Shown: in pieces, positions 54,448-62,418 of the stretch
How the letters are laid out: every line of letters begins with the position of its first letter
Numbering within the stretch: position 1 is the first letter of the stretch
Source of the DNA: Caulobacter sp. RHG1
GTDB lineage: Bacteria > Pseudomonadota > Alphaproteobacteria > Caulobacterales > Caulobacteraceae
NCBI RefSeq assembly: GCF_013181195.1
Contig: NZ_SMZP01000002.1
Span: 248,001 to 312,000, forward strand
DNA: 64,000 bases
Direction of reading: 5' to 3'
Position numbers and translations under genes: made by a program
The notes under the pieces: generated by a model
The model's database searches: none
The model's input: the letters and a program-made list of their open reading frames with translations, nothing else
Told to the model about the DNA's origin: nothing

Positions 54448-54464
54448 GTGCCGCATAACGGAAC
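54448..54464. promoter_or_regulatory. GTGCCG-N5-CGGAAC operator candidate upstream of esterase operon
   Basis: It has the same length and spacing as the site at 53499-53515 with one mismatch in the right arm, 15-31 bp upstream of the beta-lactamase-fold gene. At this distance it would overlap the transcription start or leader, as expected for a repressor. Confidence 0.55.
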
Positions 54465-54478
54465 GCAACGGAGATCAG

Positions 54479-55594
54479 ATGGCGCAGACCCTTCGGCCAG
54501 ACCGTCGCGCCCTGCTGATCTCGGCCACCCTCGCGGCGACCGGTCTTTCAGCCTTGCCTGCCTGGTCTGCTGCGCCCCGCGGCCCTGGCAGGGGGCCATG
54601 GGGGATCGCCAAGCCAGAAAGCGCGGGCCTTTCGACAAAGGCCCTGGATCAGGCGGCCGACATCCTCGGCACGGCTGGCGAGCGGCAAGGCCTGGTGATT
54701 ATTCGCGGCGGCCGTCTCGTCTACGAACGTTACTGGGCCAACGCCTGGCACGAGGCGCGCCCCGACTGGCGCAACGTCTCGTTCTCGTCGGGAAAGTCAT
54801 GGGGCGCGACCCTGGTCGGCCGCGCCTACACTCAGGGCCTGCTCGGACTGGACGACCTGACGACCCGCTATCACCCGGCGGCCGTGTCGGGCCTGCGTCC
54901 GGAGACCACGATCCGGCACCTGCTGACCATGACCTCGGGCGGCACACTGGTGGTCAAGCCAAGCTCCAAGCCGCCGCGCCGCCTGGACGATCCAGCCCTG
55001 CCCGGCCCAGGCGTCGAGTATGCCCGCCAGGCTGAGGGCGAGCCTGGATCGCCACCCGGCTATGGTCGCGACATCCCGGCTGGCGCGCGCTTCTACTATG
55101 ATGGCGCGGCGGCAGATCATCTGGCCGACATCGTAGCCAGCGCGACCGGCCGCACCAGCCTGCGCTACATGATGGACGAAGTTGTCGCGCCGCTCGGCTG
55201 CGAGACCTTCCGCTACCAGCCCGAAGGCGTCGACGCGGCGGGCCAGATCCGCATTGGCGGCTCGATCGAGCTGTCTTGTCGCGACATGGCCCGTCTGGGC
55301 CAGCTCTACCTGGATCGCGGCGTCTGGGGCGGCAAACGCCTGATTGCCGAGGACTACATCGTCGCGGCTGGAGCGCCCTCCCCGCTCAATCCCTCTTACG
55401 GCTTCCTGTGGTGGCTGAACACGCAAGGCCGCGTTCCCAAGGCGCCGAAGGACATGATCTTCGCCGCCGGCGCACGCGGGCAGTTCTGCTTCGTCTGCCC
55501 CGACCAAGACCTGGTGGTCGCCACCATGGGCTTTGGCGCCGCCCAGCTGAGCGCCGAGCAGGCCTGGGCCGCGCTGGCCCCGGCCCTGCTGTAA
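54479..55594 (+). CDS. Exported beta-lactamase-fold serine hydrolase (esterase type)
   Basis: 371 residues from ATG 54479 (GGAG upstream). Leader MAQTLRPDRRALLISATLAA with RR. The SxxK motif is S103-SG-K106 (FSSGKSWG), with YYDGAAADHL at the Tyr position and AAGARGQ near the C-terminus in place of KTG. This is the class C beta-lactamase/EstB fold, used by many esterases and peptidases; lack of the usual YxN and KTG makes a true lactamase unlikely. It is the first gene of a plus-strand operon with two carboxylesterases and likely cleaves an ester or amide in the periplasm. Confidence 0.87.
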   Translation: MAQTLRPDRRALLISATLAATGLSALPAWSAAPRGPGRGPWGIAKPESAGLSTKALDQAADILGTAGERQGLVIIRGGRLVYERYWANAWHEARPDWRNVSFSSGKSWGATLVGRAYTQGLLGLDDLTTRYHPAAVSGLRPETTIRHLLTMTSGGTLVVKPSSKPPRRLDDPALPGPGVEYARQAEGEPGSPPGYGRDIPAGARFYYDGAAADHLADIVASATGRTSLRYMMDEVVAPLGCETFRYQPEGVDAAGQIRIGGSIELSCRDMARLGQLYLDRGVWGGKRLIAEDYIVAAGAPSPLNPSYGFLWWLNTQGRVPKAPKDMIFAAGARGQFCFVCPDQDLVVATMGFGAAQLSAEQAWAALAPALL

Positions 55595-55605
55595 GGTCCG
55601 CCCGG

Positions 55606-57213
55606 ATGTTGCATCGTCGACAGGCGCTGCTGGGCGGATTGGCCCTGGCGTCCCCCGTTTCCGCGCGCGCCGCGCCCGAACTCTTTCCCGTGGCGACCAC
55701 GGCTGACGGAAAGGTGCGCGGCCTGGCCTCGGGCGGCATCCTGGCGTTCAAGGGCCTGCCCTATGGCGCGCCGACCGGCGGCGCCAACCGCTTCCACCCG
55801 CCCCGCCCCGTCAAGCCGTGGACCGGCGTTCGCGACGCCGTCGACTACGGCCAGATCGCCCCGCAGATTCCGTCAGACCGCCGCCATGCCTATGCCGACC
55901 TGATCCTCAACGACGTCCAGCCCGGCGGCATGGGCGAGGACTGTCTGGTCCTGAACCTGTGGACCCCGGCGTTGGATCACGCCAAACGGCCGGTGCTGGT
56001 GCGCTTTCACGGCGGCGGCTTCTACGGCGGCTCCAGCAACACGCCAGGCTCGGACGGCGAAATGCTGGCGAGGTTCGGCGACTGTGTCGTCGTCACGGTC
56101 AACCACCGCCTCAGCGCCTTCGGCTATCTGCATCTCGGCGGCGATGGCCCGCTTGCCGGTGCAGGCTCGGCGGGTTTGCAAGATCTGGTCGCCGCCCTGG
56201 CCTGGGTAAAGACCAACATCGAGCGCTTCGGCGGCGATCCGGAGCGGGTGCTGATCTTCGGGCAGTCCGGCGGCGGGGCCAAGGTCTGCCACCTGATGGC
56301 CATGCCCGCGGCCAAGGGGCTCTTCCATCGCGCCGCGGTGATGAGCGGTCCGCGCCTACGTGCAATGGACCCCGAGACCGGCCTGGCCGCCGCCGACCAG
56401 TTGCTGCGCAAGCTGGGCCTCGCCAAGGGCGATGTGCGCAAGTTGCAGGCTACCCCCTACGCAGTCATCCTGGCCGCGCAGGCGCAGATCGAGGCCGAAG
56501 CGCGAGCGCGCGGCGAAGCGCCCAACAGCTTCGCCCCGGTGCTGGGTCCGGCCCTGCCCCGCCATCCGTTCGATCCCGACGCCCCGTCGATCTCGGCGCA
56601 CGTACCGCTGATCGTCAGCACGGTGTTGGATGAGCGGACGTATCGCGAGCGCAACTTCGACCAGACCTGGGACGGTGTGCTGGGACGCCTGCGGGCCCAG
56701 GTCGGCGCCGATGCGGCAGAGCTTCTGGCGCGCTACCGGGACGATGACTCCAAGGCCTCGCCGTTCGTGATGCAGGCGCGCATCGCGGCCGACCAGACCT
56801 ATCGCCTGGGCGCTCATCTGATCGCCGGGCGCAAGGCGGCCCAGGCCGCGGCCGGCGGCGCGCCGGTCTGGAGCTATCTCTGGACGCAGCCCAGTCCGGC
56901 CTATGGCGGCCGCTATGGCGCCACGCACGGCATGGATGTTCCCGCCGCCATGCATGACGTACGCCTGCCGTTGCTGGGCCCGACGGCCGCGCACCAGCAC
57001 TTGGCGGATCAGTTGGCCGGCGCCTTCGTCGCCTTCGCCGCCGACGGAAACCCCAACCATCCGGGCCTGCCGAACTGGCGCCCGTACGACACCGCCAACC
57101 GCGCGACGATGGTCTTCGGCTCGCCGACGCGACTGGAGAACGATCCGCGCGGCGCGTTCCGCGATTTCTGGACCCGCCGCGCCTCGACCGTCCCCAAGCC
57201 CGACGACGCCTGA
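55606..57213 (+). CDS. Exported type-B carboxylesterase (first)
   Basis: 535 residues from ATG 55606, 11 bp after the preceding stop. Leader MLHRRQALLGGLALASPVSA has the RR and hydrophobic core of a Tat signal. Type-B carboxylesterase landmarks: GLPYGAPTGGANRF, GEDCLVLNLWTP, FHGGGFYGGS (oxyanion hole), VNHRLSAFGY, and nucleophile elbow FGQSGGGAKV with Ser221 (usually GESAGG). The catalytic His is probably in THGMDVP. It lies between the beta-lactamase-fold gene and a second carboxylesterase (22 bp gap). The substrate is not known; it is presumably the compound imported by the neighbouring TBDR. Confidence 0.88.
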   Translation: MLHRRQALLGGLALASPVSARAAPELFPVATTADGKVRGLASGGILAFKGLPYGAPTGGANRFHPPRPVKPWTGVRDAVDYGQIAPQIPSDRRHAYADLILNDVQPGGMGEDCLVLNLWTPALDHAKRPVLVRFHGGGFYGGSSNTPGSDGEMLARFGDCVVVTVNHRLSAFGYLHLGGDGPLAGAGSAGLQDLVAALAWVKTNIERFGGDPERVLIFGQSGGGAKVCHLMAMPAAKGLFHRAAVMSGPRLRAMDPETGLAAADQLLRKLGLAKGDVRKLQATPYAVILAAQAQIEAEARARGEAPNSFAPVLGPALPRHPFDPDAPSISAHVPLIVSTVLDERTYRERNFDQTWDGVLGRLRAQVGADAAELLARYRDDDSKASPFVMQARIAADQTYRLGAHLIAGRKAAQAAAGGAPVWSYLWTQPSPAYGGRYGATHGMDVPAAMHDVRLPLLGPTAAHQHLADQLAGAFVAFAADGNPNHPGLPNWRPYDTANRATMVFGSPTRLENDPRGAFRDFWTRRASTVPKPDDA

Positions 57214-57235
57214 CGCCATGACCTTGGAGCCTCTC

Positions 57236-58828
57236 ATGTTCGCCCCCGCCCTCACCCGTCGCTCGGTCCTGGCGACCGGCCTGCTGGCCGCCGCCCCTGC
57301 CTTTGCCGCGGCGGCCGAGCCCGTCGTCGAGACTGCTCAGGGACGCTATCGCGGGCGAGCGCTGGACGGCGTCCAAGTGTTCAAGGGGCTGCGCTACGGC
57401 GCCTCCACCGCCGGCCCGGGGCGCTTCTGGCCGCCCTCACCGCCCGAACCTTTCGCCGGCGTGCGCGACGCCTTCGACTATGGCGATCAGGCCCCTCAGA
57501 TGCGCAGCCTCCTGGCCGGGTCGCAGCCGATGACCGAGGACTGCCTGCGGATCAATGTCTGGACGCCGGAAGCCTCTCGCGCCCGCAAGCGGCCGGTGAT
57601 GGTCTGGTTCCACGGCGGCGGGTTCGAAGCCGGCTCCGGGTCCAGCGGCCTCTATGACGGCTCACGCATGGCGAGACGCGGCGACGTCGTCGTCTGCACG
57701 ATCAACCACCGGCTCAACGTCTTCGGCTTCTGCGACCTCTCAGCCCTGGGACCTCAGTTCGCCCAATCGGGCAATGTCGGCTATCTCGACCTGGTCGCCG
57801 CGTTGAAATGGGTGCGCGAGAACATCGCCGCGTTCGGCGGCGATCCGGCCAATGTGATGATCTACGGCCAATCCGGCGGCGGACGGAAGGTCAGCCTCTG
57901 CTTCGCCGGCGCACAGGCCGCCGGGCTGTTCCACAAGGGTGTCGTCCAATCGGGATCGCATCTGCTTGTCCAGACGCCTGATCAGTCCCGAGCGCTCAGC
58001 ACGGCGCTGATGAAGACGCTGTCCCTGGCCCCGACCGATGGCGCGGCCCTTCAGACGGTCCCCATCGAGCAACTGATCGCCGCCCAGCGTACGGTCATCA
58101 CTGAGATCGGCTACCGGTTTGAACCCACCCTGGATGGCGTGTCGTTCACCGCCCACCCGTTCATCCCCCGAGCCCCGGCCCGGACCGCCAAGGTCCCGAT
58201 GATGGTGGGCACGACCCAAACCGAACTGTCCAACCAACTGGGTCGGGACCCGAGCGTCTACACGCTGGACAAGGCAGGCCTGGCCGAACGGCTCAAACGC
58301 TTCCTGCCCGACGCCGACGTCCCCGACGCGATCGCCGTTTTTCAAGCGTCGGCGCCCCAGGCTTCACCGACAGAGCTCTTCTTCCGGATCACGTCGTGGC
58401 GATCTTACATCCGCAACGCCACCCTGATGGCCGAGCATCGGGCCAGTCTCAACGGCGCAAACAATCCGACCTGGATGTATCAGCTCAGGTGGCGTTCGCC
58501 CGCAGAAGACGGGAGGCGGTTCAGCCAACACACCCTGGATCTGCCATTCATGTTCGACAATGTCGATCGCGCCGCCCTCCTGACCGGCCCGGCCAGCGAG
58601 CAGACCCGCGCACTCACCGAAAGCATGGCCGGCGCCTGGCTTGCCTTCGCGCACAGGGGCGATCCCAACCACGACGGCCTTCCCGCCTGGCGGCCCTATG
58701 GCCTCAAGCGCCGCGAGACCCTGCTGTTCGATGTTCCGTGCCAGGCCGTCTCTGATCCCTCCAGGACCGAACGGGAGTTCATGACACGCTATCAGCCAGT
58801 CCGCGCGACAACCCGCGACGACTCCTGA
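57236..58828 (+). CDS. Exported type-B carboxylesterase (second)
   Basis: 530 residues from ATG 57236 (GGAG 6 bases upstream); ATG 57218 is an alternative. Leader LTRRSVLATGLLAAAPAFAA is Tat-like. Landmarks: GLRYGASTAGPGRF, EDCLRINVWTP, WFHGGGFEAGSG, INHRLNVFGF, elbow YGQSGGGRKVS with Ser213, and QHTLDLPFMFDN carrying the likely catalytic His. It shows clear likeness to the gene before it, so the pair probably arose by duplication and may cleave different ester bonds of the same substrate. Last gene of the operon. Confidence 0.88.
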   Translation: MFAPALTRRSVLATGLLAAAPAFAAAAEPVVETAQGRYRGRALDGVQVFKGLRYGASTAGPGRFWPPSPPEPFAGVRDAFDYGDQAPQMRSLLAGSQPMTEDCLRINVWTPEASRARKRPVMVWFHGGGFEAGSGSSGLYDGSRMARRGDVVVCTINHRLNVFGFCDLSALGPQFAQSGNVGYLDLVAALKWVRENIAAFGGDPANVMIYGQSGGGRKVSLCFAGAQAAGLFHKGVVQSGSHLLVQTPDQSRALSTALMKTLSLAPTDGAALQTVPIEQLIAAQRTVITEIGYRFEPTLDGVSFTAHPFIPRAPARTAKVPMMVGTTQTELSNQLGRDPSVYTLDKAGLAERLKRFLPDADVPDAIAVFQASAPQASPTELFFRITSWRSYIRNATLMAEHRASLNGANNPTWMYQLRWRSPAEDGRRFSQHTLDLPFMFDNVDRAALLTGPASEQTRALTESMAGAWLAFAHRGDPNHDGLPAWRPYGLKRRETLLFDVPCQAVSDPSRTEREFMTRYQPVRATTRDDS

Positions 58829-58961
58829 CGGCCCACACAGGCCAGTCGCCGCTCGCAAGGCGAAGGGAGACGAAGTCGTTCTTGATCTCGCCGCGCAGGA
58901 TCTATCCAGTATGCTCGGCGCGGGCTCGGCGCTGTTTCAAATCCACCTCGAGGAGGTGATT

Positions 58962-59888
58962 TTGCAAGATAAGCGCGTCATCGTCGTCGGCGCTTCGGGA
59001 ACCTTGGGCGGCGACATCGTCAAAGCCCTCCTCGACAAGGGCGCCAAGGTGCAGGCGATGGTTCGGGCGACCAGCAGTCGGGCCAGGCTCGAGGCGATGG
59101 GCGTGACGGACTTCGTGGTGGCCGACCTCAACGACCCAGCCTCGCTGCGTCAGGCCTTGGCGACCGAGCCACGAGCCGACGCCGTCGTCGCCAGCGCCGC
59201 GGGCTTCACCGCCCATTCGGCGCGCACGAAAGCTGACAACTCCAAGGCCGATACGGAAGGGTATCGCGATCTGATCGACGCGACCAAGGACGCTGGCGTG
59301 CCTCGCTTCATCCTCATCTCGATCCTCGGCTGCGATCGCGCGCCGGGCGTGCCGCACTTCTTCCAGAAATTCGAGACCGAGACCTATCTGGCCAAGACGG
59401 GACAGCCCTATCTGGCCCTGCGCGCCGGAGCATTCCTGGACCGGGCCCGGGACATCGTGCCCGACCAAATCGCCAAGGGCGTCTTTCCCGACATCCTGCC
59501 GGGAGTCCCGATGGCTCTGGTCTATTCGCGCGATCTGGCGCGGTACGCGGCCCAAGCGGCCCTGGAGCTTCCAGAGTCGGCGCTGAATCAGAGCGTCGAC
59601 ATTGGCAGCGCCTCGCCAGCTACGGGCGCGATGGTAGCCCAGGCCTTCACCCGGGTTCTGGGACGGCAGATCGTCGCCAAGCCGGTGTTCCCGGCGCTGG
59701 TCATGGCTCTGGCCCCGCTGCTTGCGTGCGTTCAGCCGCGCCTCCGCGACAACCTCGCGGTTATGAAGTGGCTGCGGAAAGGCGGTTATGTCAGCGACGA
59801 TCCCCAAAAGCAGCAGCGGTTGTTCGGCGACCTGCCCACCATCGATGAAATCGTGGCCCGCTACAGTCGGGACAAGAGACTGAACTAG
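58962..59888 (+). CDS. NAD(P)-binding NmrA/SDR-like protein
   Basis: 308 residues from TTG 58962, chosen because AGGAGG lies 5 bases upstream and the Rossmann motif VIVVGASGTLGGDIV then sits close to the N-terminus; ATG 58911 would add 17 residues. Atypical SDR of the NmrA/NAD-dependent-epimerase kind: VADLNDPASLRQAL, TEGYRDLIDATKDAGVPRFI, LISILGCDRAPGVPHFFQKF. No classical YxxxK is evident. Possibly a quinone reductase or regulator of redox state. It is 133 bp after the esterase operon and may have its own promoter. Its TAG stop shares CTAG with the convergent MOSC gene. Confidence 0.82.
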   Translation: MQDKRVIVVGASGTLGGDIVKALLDKGAKVQAMVRATSSRARLEAMGVTDFVVADLNDPASLRQALATEPRADAVVASAAGFTAHSARTKADNSKADTEGYRDLIDATKDAGVPRFILISILGCDRAPGVPHFFQKFETETYLAKTGQPYLALRAGAFLDRARDIVPDQIAKGVFPDILPGVPMALVYSRDLARYAAQAALELPESALNQSVDIGSASPATGAMVAQAFTRVLGRQIVAKPVFPALVMALAPLLACVQPRLRDNLAVMKWLRKGGYVSDDPQKQQRLFGDLPTIDEIVARYSRDKRLN

Positions 59889-60562
59889 GGGCCATCGAGC
59901 CGCCGCGTCCAGTTCTCGACAAGGCCTGTGCGAAGCCGCTCGCGGGCGTAGGCCCTCCAGGTGTCCGGCAGAACTTCCAGCGCGGCCATGGCGGTCAGCT
60001 CTCCAGGGTCTAGCAGCCGGACATAGAGTATCCGCCACAGGCGCTCGATCGTCCAATCGGGCCAGGGACGCTCCAGGCGCTCCAGGCTGTCGCCGGCCCG
60101 CACGAGTCCAGGCTCGACGACCCGATAGTACCAACCGATCCGGCCACTGGCCTGAACCCGCCTCGCCATGTCGCGATGGCCAAAGCGCAGGTTCAACTTC
60201 CAGCACGGCTGACGGCCTTGGGTCACCGCCACCACCGCCTCGCCCAATCGAAAGACGTCGCCGACCGCGACGTCGGCCTCGGTCAAGCCGCGGGTGGAGA
60301 GGTTTTCGCCGAAGCCGCCCGGAACCGGCCCAAGAGGGTCTCCTTCGGCCCGCCAAGCGTCGTAGTGTTCACGCGGATAATGATGCAGCGCCTTGTCGAC
60401 GCCGCCATGAAAGCGTCGGTCGCCTTGGGCGTCCCCGGTCAGGCCCAGCGGCGACAGAAACAGCGGCTGGTCAGACGGTCGCTTGTCGATACCGCTGAGC
60501 GCGCCCTGGTGGCCAAGCGGCGCGACCGCGCCGATCAGAAGATGATCGACACGGACGATCAA
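59885..60562 (-). CDS. MOSC domain protein, YiiM-like
   Basis: 225 residues from TTG 60562, which overlaps the stop of the gene before by 4 bp (TTGA); TTG 60583 is another possible start. MOSC features: GDAQGDRRFHGGVDKALHHYPREHY, FGENLSTRGL, and QGRQPCWKLNLRFGH with the conserved Cys thought to bind molybdenum cofactor in this superfamily. A C-terminal 3-alpha-like helical part follows. YiiM-type proteins reduce N-hydroxylated bases such as 6-hydroxylaminopurine; that role is family knowledge. Coupled to a glutamine-amidotransferase-like gene. Confidence 0.87.
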   Translation of the reverse strand: MIVRVDHLLIGAVAPLGHQGALSGIDKRPSDQPLFLSPLGLTGDAQGDRRFHGGVDKALHHYPREHYDAWRAEGDPLGPVPGGFGENLSTRGLTEADVAVGDVFRLGEAVVAVTQGRQPCWKLNLRFGHRDMARRVQASGRIGWYYRVVEPGLVRAGDSLERLERPWPDWTIERLWRILYVRLLDPGELTAMAALEVLPDTWRAYARERLRTGLVENWTRRLDGP

Positions 60563-61254
60563 GGCGCCAGTCCGTCCAGCCAATCGTTCAGCATCGCCTG
60601 CCCGGCGCTCTCAAGGACTGCGGCATGGCGGCGGGCCTCGGCCCGAAGCGCGACAGGATCGACGCTCGCTGCCGCCAGTTCGCTTGCGTGGCCGACCAAC
60701 CAGGACTCGATAGCCAGACAGTCGGCCTCCGCGTGAAACTGCAGGCCCAAGGCGTGAGTCCCGATGGAATAGGCCTGGTTGGGGCAGATCTCCGTACCCG
60801 CCAGCCGCACGGCGTCGGACGGAATCTCGAACATGTCGCCATGCCAGTGCAGCACTGGCACATCCTCGAGCCGGCTGAGCGGACTCGCGCGACCGGCTTG
60901 GGTCAGGGACACTGGCGCAAAGCCAATCTCCTTGACGCCCATCGGCCTGACCTTGGCGCCCAAGGCTGCGGCCATCAGCTGCGCGCCCAGACACAGGCCC
61001 AAGGTCGGCAGCCCAGCCGTGAGCCGCTCGTGCAGGATCGCCAGCTCATGGCCCAGGAATCGATAGGTTTCGACGTCGTCGACGCCCACGGGCCCGCCCA
61101 GCACGATCAGCAGGTCCGGCGCCCCGATGGTGGTAAGATCGGCCAACGGCGCGTCGATGATCCGGACCTCGTAACCACGCGCCGCGAGAACAGGCGCGAA
61201 GACGCCGAGGTCTTCGAAATGGACGTGGCGAAGGGCAAGAGCGGTCTTGGCCAT
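60559..61254 (-). CDS. Class I glutamine amidotransferase-like protein
   Basis: 231 residues. The GATase1 triad can be read: Cys88 in LGLCLGAQ, His174 and Glu176 in LQFHAEAD, and the oxyanion strand VLGGPVGV. Stand-alone proteins of this kind are annotated as GMP-synthase-like or gamma-glutamyl hydrolases; some cleave gamma-glutamyl compounds. There is no synthetase domain. It overlaps the MOSC gene by 4 bp, so the two probably share a task such as detoxifying purine or thiol derivatives, but the link is inference. A hairpin separates it from the AhpD-like operon upstream. Confidence 0.87.
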   Translation of the reverse strand: MAKTALALRHVHFEDLGVFAPVLAARGYEVRIIDAPLADLTTIGAPDLLIVLGGPVGVDDVETYRFLGHELAILHERLTAGLPTLGLCLGAQLMAAALGAKVRPMGVKEIGFAPVSLTQAGRASPLSRLEDVPVLHWHGDMFEIPSDAVRLAGTEICPNQAYSIGTHALGLQFHAEADCLAIESWLVGHASELAAASVDPVALRAEARRHAAVLESAGQAMLNDWLDGLAP

Positions 61255-61273
61255 GGTGTCTCCTGAAAGTCCG

Positions 61274-61300
61274 GCCGGGGAAGCGTCGAGCCTCCCCGGC
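61274..61300 (-). terminator. Hairpin after the AhpD-like gene
   Basis: An 8-bp perfect stem (GCCGGGGA / TCCCCGGC) with an 11-nt loop, 11 bp after the AhpD-like stop on the minus strand and 19 bp before the next start. No strong T run follows. Confidence 0.5.
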
Positions 61301-61311
61301 GCGGCCTGTTC

Positions 61312-61854
61312 CTAAGCGCGCTTCAGCGCGACGGACGGGAAGTCGACCGGGACGTCCAGCGCGACATTGACGTAGTTGGTGAAGAGATTGAGCGCCACAT
61401 GCGCGATGATCTCGACAATGGCCTCATCGTCGAATCCCGCGGCGCGCACGGCTTCGACGTCGGCCGCGGCGACAGCGGCCCGCTCGCGGACGACTTTCAG
61501 CGCGAAAGTCAGGGCGGCGTGGGTGCGCGGGTCGGTGGAGCGGCCTTCCTGAGCTTGCGCCATCTCTTCGGCCGTGGCGCCGGCCTTGCGGCCCAGGGCG
61601 GTGTGGGCGGCCAGGCAGTACTCGCAGTGATTGGCGTTGGCGATGGCGACGGCGATCTCCTCGCCAAGCCGCGGGCCCAGCTGTCCGCTCCCGAGCGCGC
61701 CGAACGCTCCCCACATGCTCGCCAGGGCCGCGGGTGAGTTGGCCACGGCCTTGAACATGTTGGGTACGACGCCGAACGCGCCCTTGATCTGATCGAGGGT
61801 CGGCTTGACGGTCGCAGGGGCCAGGGCCGGATCGACGAGGTTTACGTGGGTCAT
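61312..61854 (-). CDS. Carboxymuconolactone decarboxylase / AhpD-like protein
   Basis: 180 residues, all alpha. The redox motif is Cys77-Glu-Tyr-Cys80 followed by LAAH (His84), the active site of AhpD-type alkylhydroperoxidases, preceded by GEEIAVAIANANH. KGAFGVVPNMF at the start matches the uncharacterised peroxidase-related subgroup. It likely reduces peroxides using a thiol partner. Third gene of a minus-strand operon after a redoxin (16-bp gap), which fits a shared thiol-redox job. Confidence 0.9.
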   Translation of the reverse strand: MTHVNLVDPALAPATVKPTLDQIKGAFGVVPNMFKAVANSPAALASMWGAFGALGSGQLGPRLGEEIAVAIANANHCEYCLAAHTALGRKAGATAEEMAQAQEGRSTDPRTHAALTFALKVVRERAAVAAADVEAVRAAGFDDEAIVEIIAHVALNLFTNYVNVALDVPVDFPSVALKRA

Positions 61855-61870
61855 GGGTCTATCTCCTTGG

Positions 61871-62407
61871 TCAGGTGGGGATGGAACAGGCGCCGGCCGC
61901 GCAGTCGTCGGCCGGCGTGGCAGTGGGCTGGTTTGGCGCGGATTGCAGGATCCGGGTGATCTCAGCGCCGACGTTCAGATCGGGAGCATGGCCGAACACC
62001 TGCCGGCGCAGACGCCCCTCGGCGTCGATCAGCACCAAGGTCGGAGTGCCCCGCATGCGGTAGTCGAACATGGTGCGGGGGAGCGGGCCTTCGCTTCCCG
62101 GCGCATCGATGCCGACCGGGAAGTCGATCCGGTACTCGTGCAGGAAGGCTTCCAGCGTCGCGGGACTGTTGGCCTGGTGATGCTCGAAGACGCTGTGAAG
62201 GCCGACAACCTCCAGAGCTTCGGACGGAAAGGTCTCTCGCAGCCGCTGGGCCTGAGGCAGCGCCTGGCTGACGCAGCCGGGGCACAGCATCTGGAAGGCG
62301 TAGAGCGCGACCGCCTTGCCCCGTAACCCTTCCAGGGTCAGGGGCTTGGCCGTGTTGAACCATTGCGTCGTCGTCCAGGACGGCGCGGGATCGTTTAGCG
62401 AAGGCAT
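61871..62407 (-). CDS. Redoxin / thioredoxin-fold protein with CPGC motif and Cys-rich tail
   Basis: 178 residues from ATG 62407 (GAGGAG upstream); the frame is open beyond it but that part belongs to the neighbour gene. The thioredoxin-fold active site is YAFQMLCPGCVSQALP with Cys42 and Cys45; GTPTLVLIDAEGRLRRQVFG contains the cis-Pro. TlpA/AhpC-like. No signal peptide. The end reads DDCAAGACSIPT, adding Cys169 and Cys174, which might resolve disulfides or bind a metal. Second gene of the operon, 11 bp after an exported unknown and 16 bp before the AhpD-like gene. Confidence 0.88.
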   Translation of the reverse strand: MPSLNDPAPSWTTTQWFNTAKPLTLEGLRGKAVALYAFQMLCPGCVSQALPQAQRLRETFPSEALEVVGLHSVFEHHQANSPATLEAFLHEYRIDFPVGIDAPGSEGPLPRTMFDYRMRGTPTLVLIDAEGRLRRQVFGHAPDLNVGAEITRILQSAPNQPTATPADDCAAGACSIPT

Positions 62408-62418
62408 GGCGAGACTCC

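Noticed and set aside
54479..55594. Antibiotic-resistance beta-lactamase
   Set aside because: SxxK is present but the YxN and KTG motifs are altered and the gene lies in an esterase operon with a TBDR, so an esterase role fits better.
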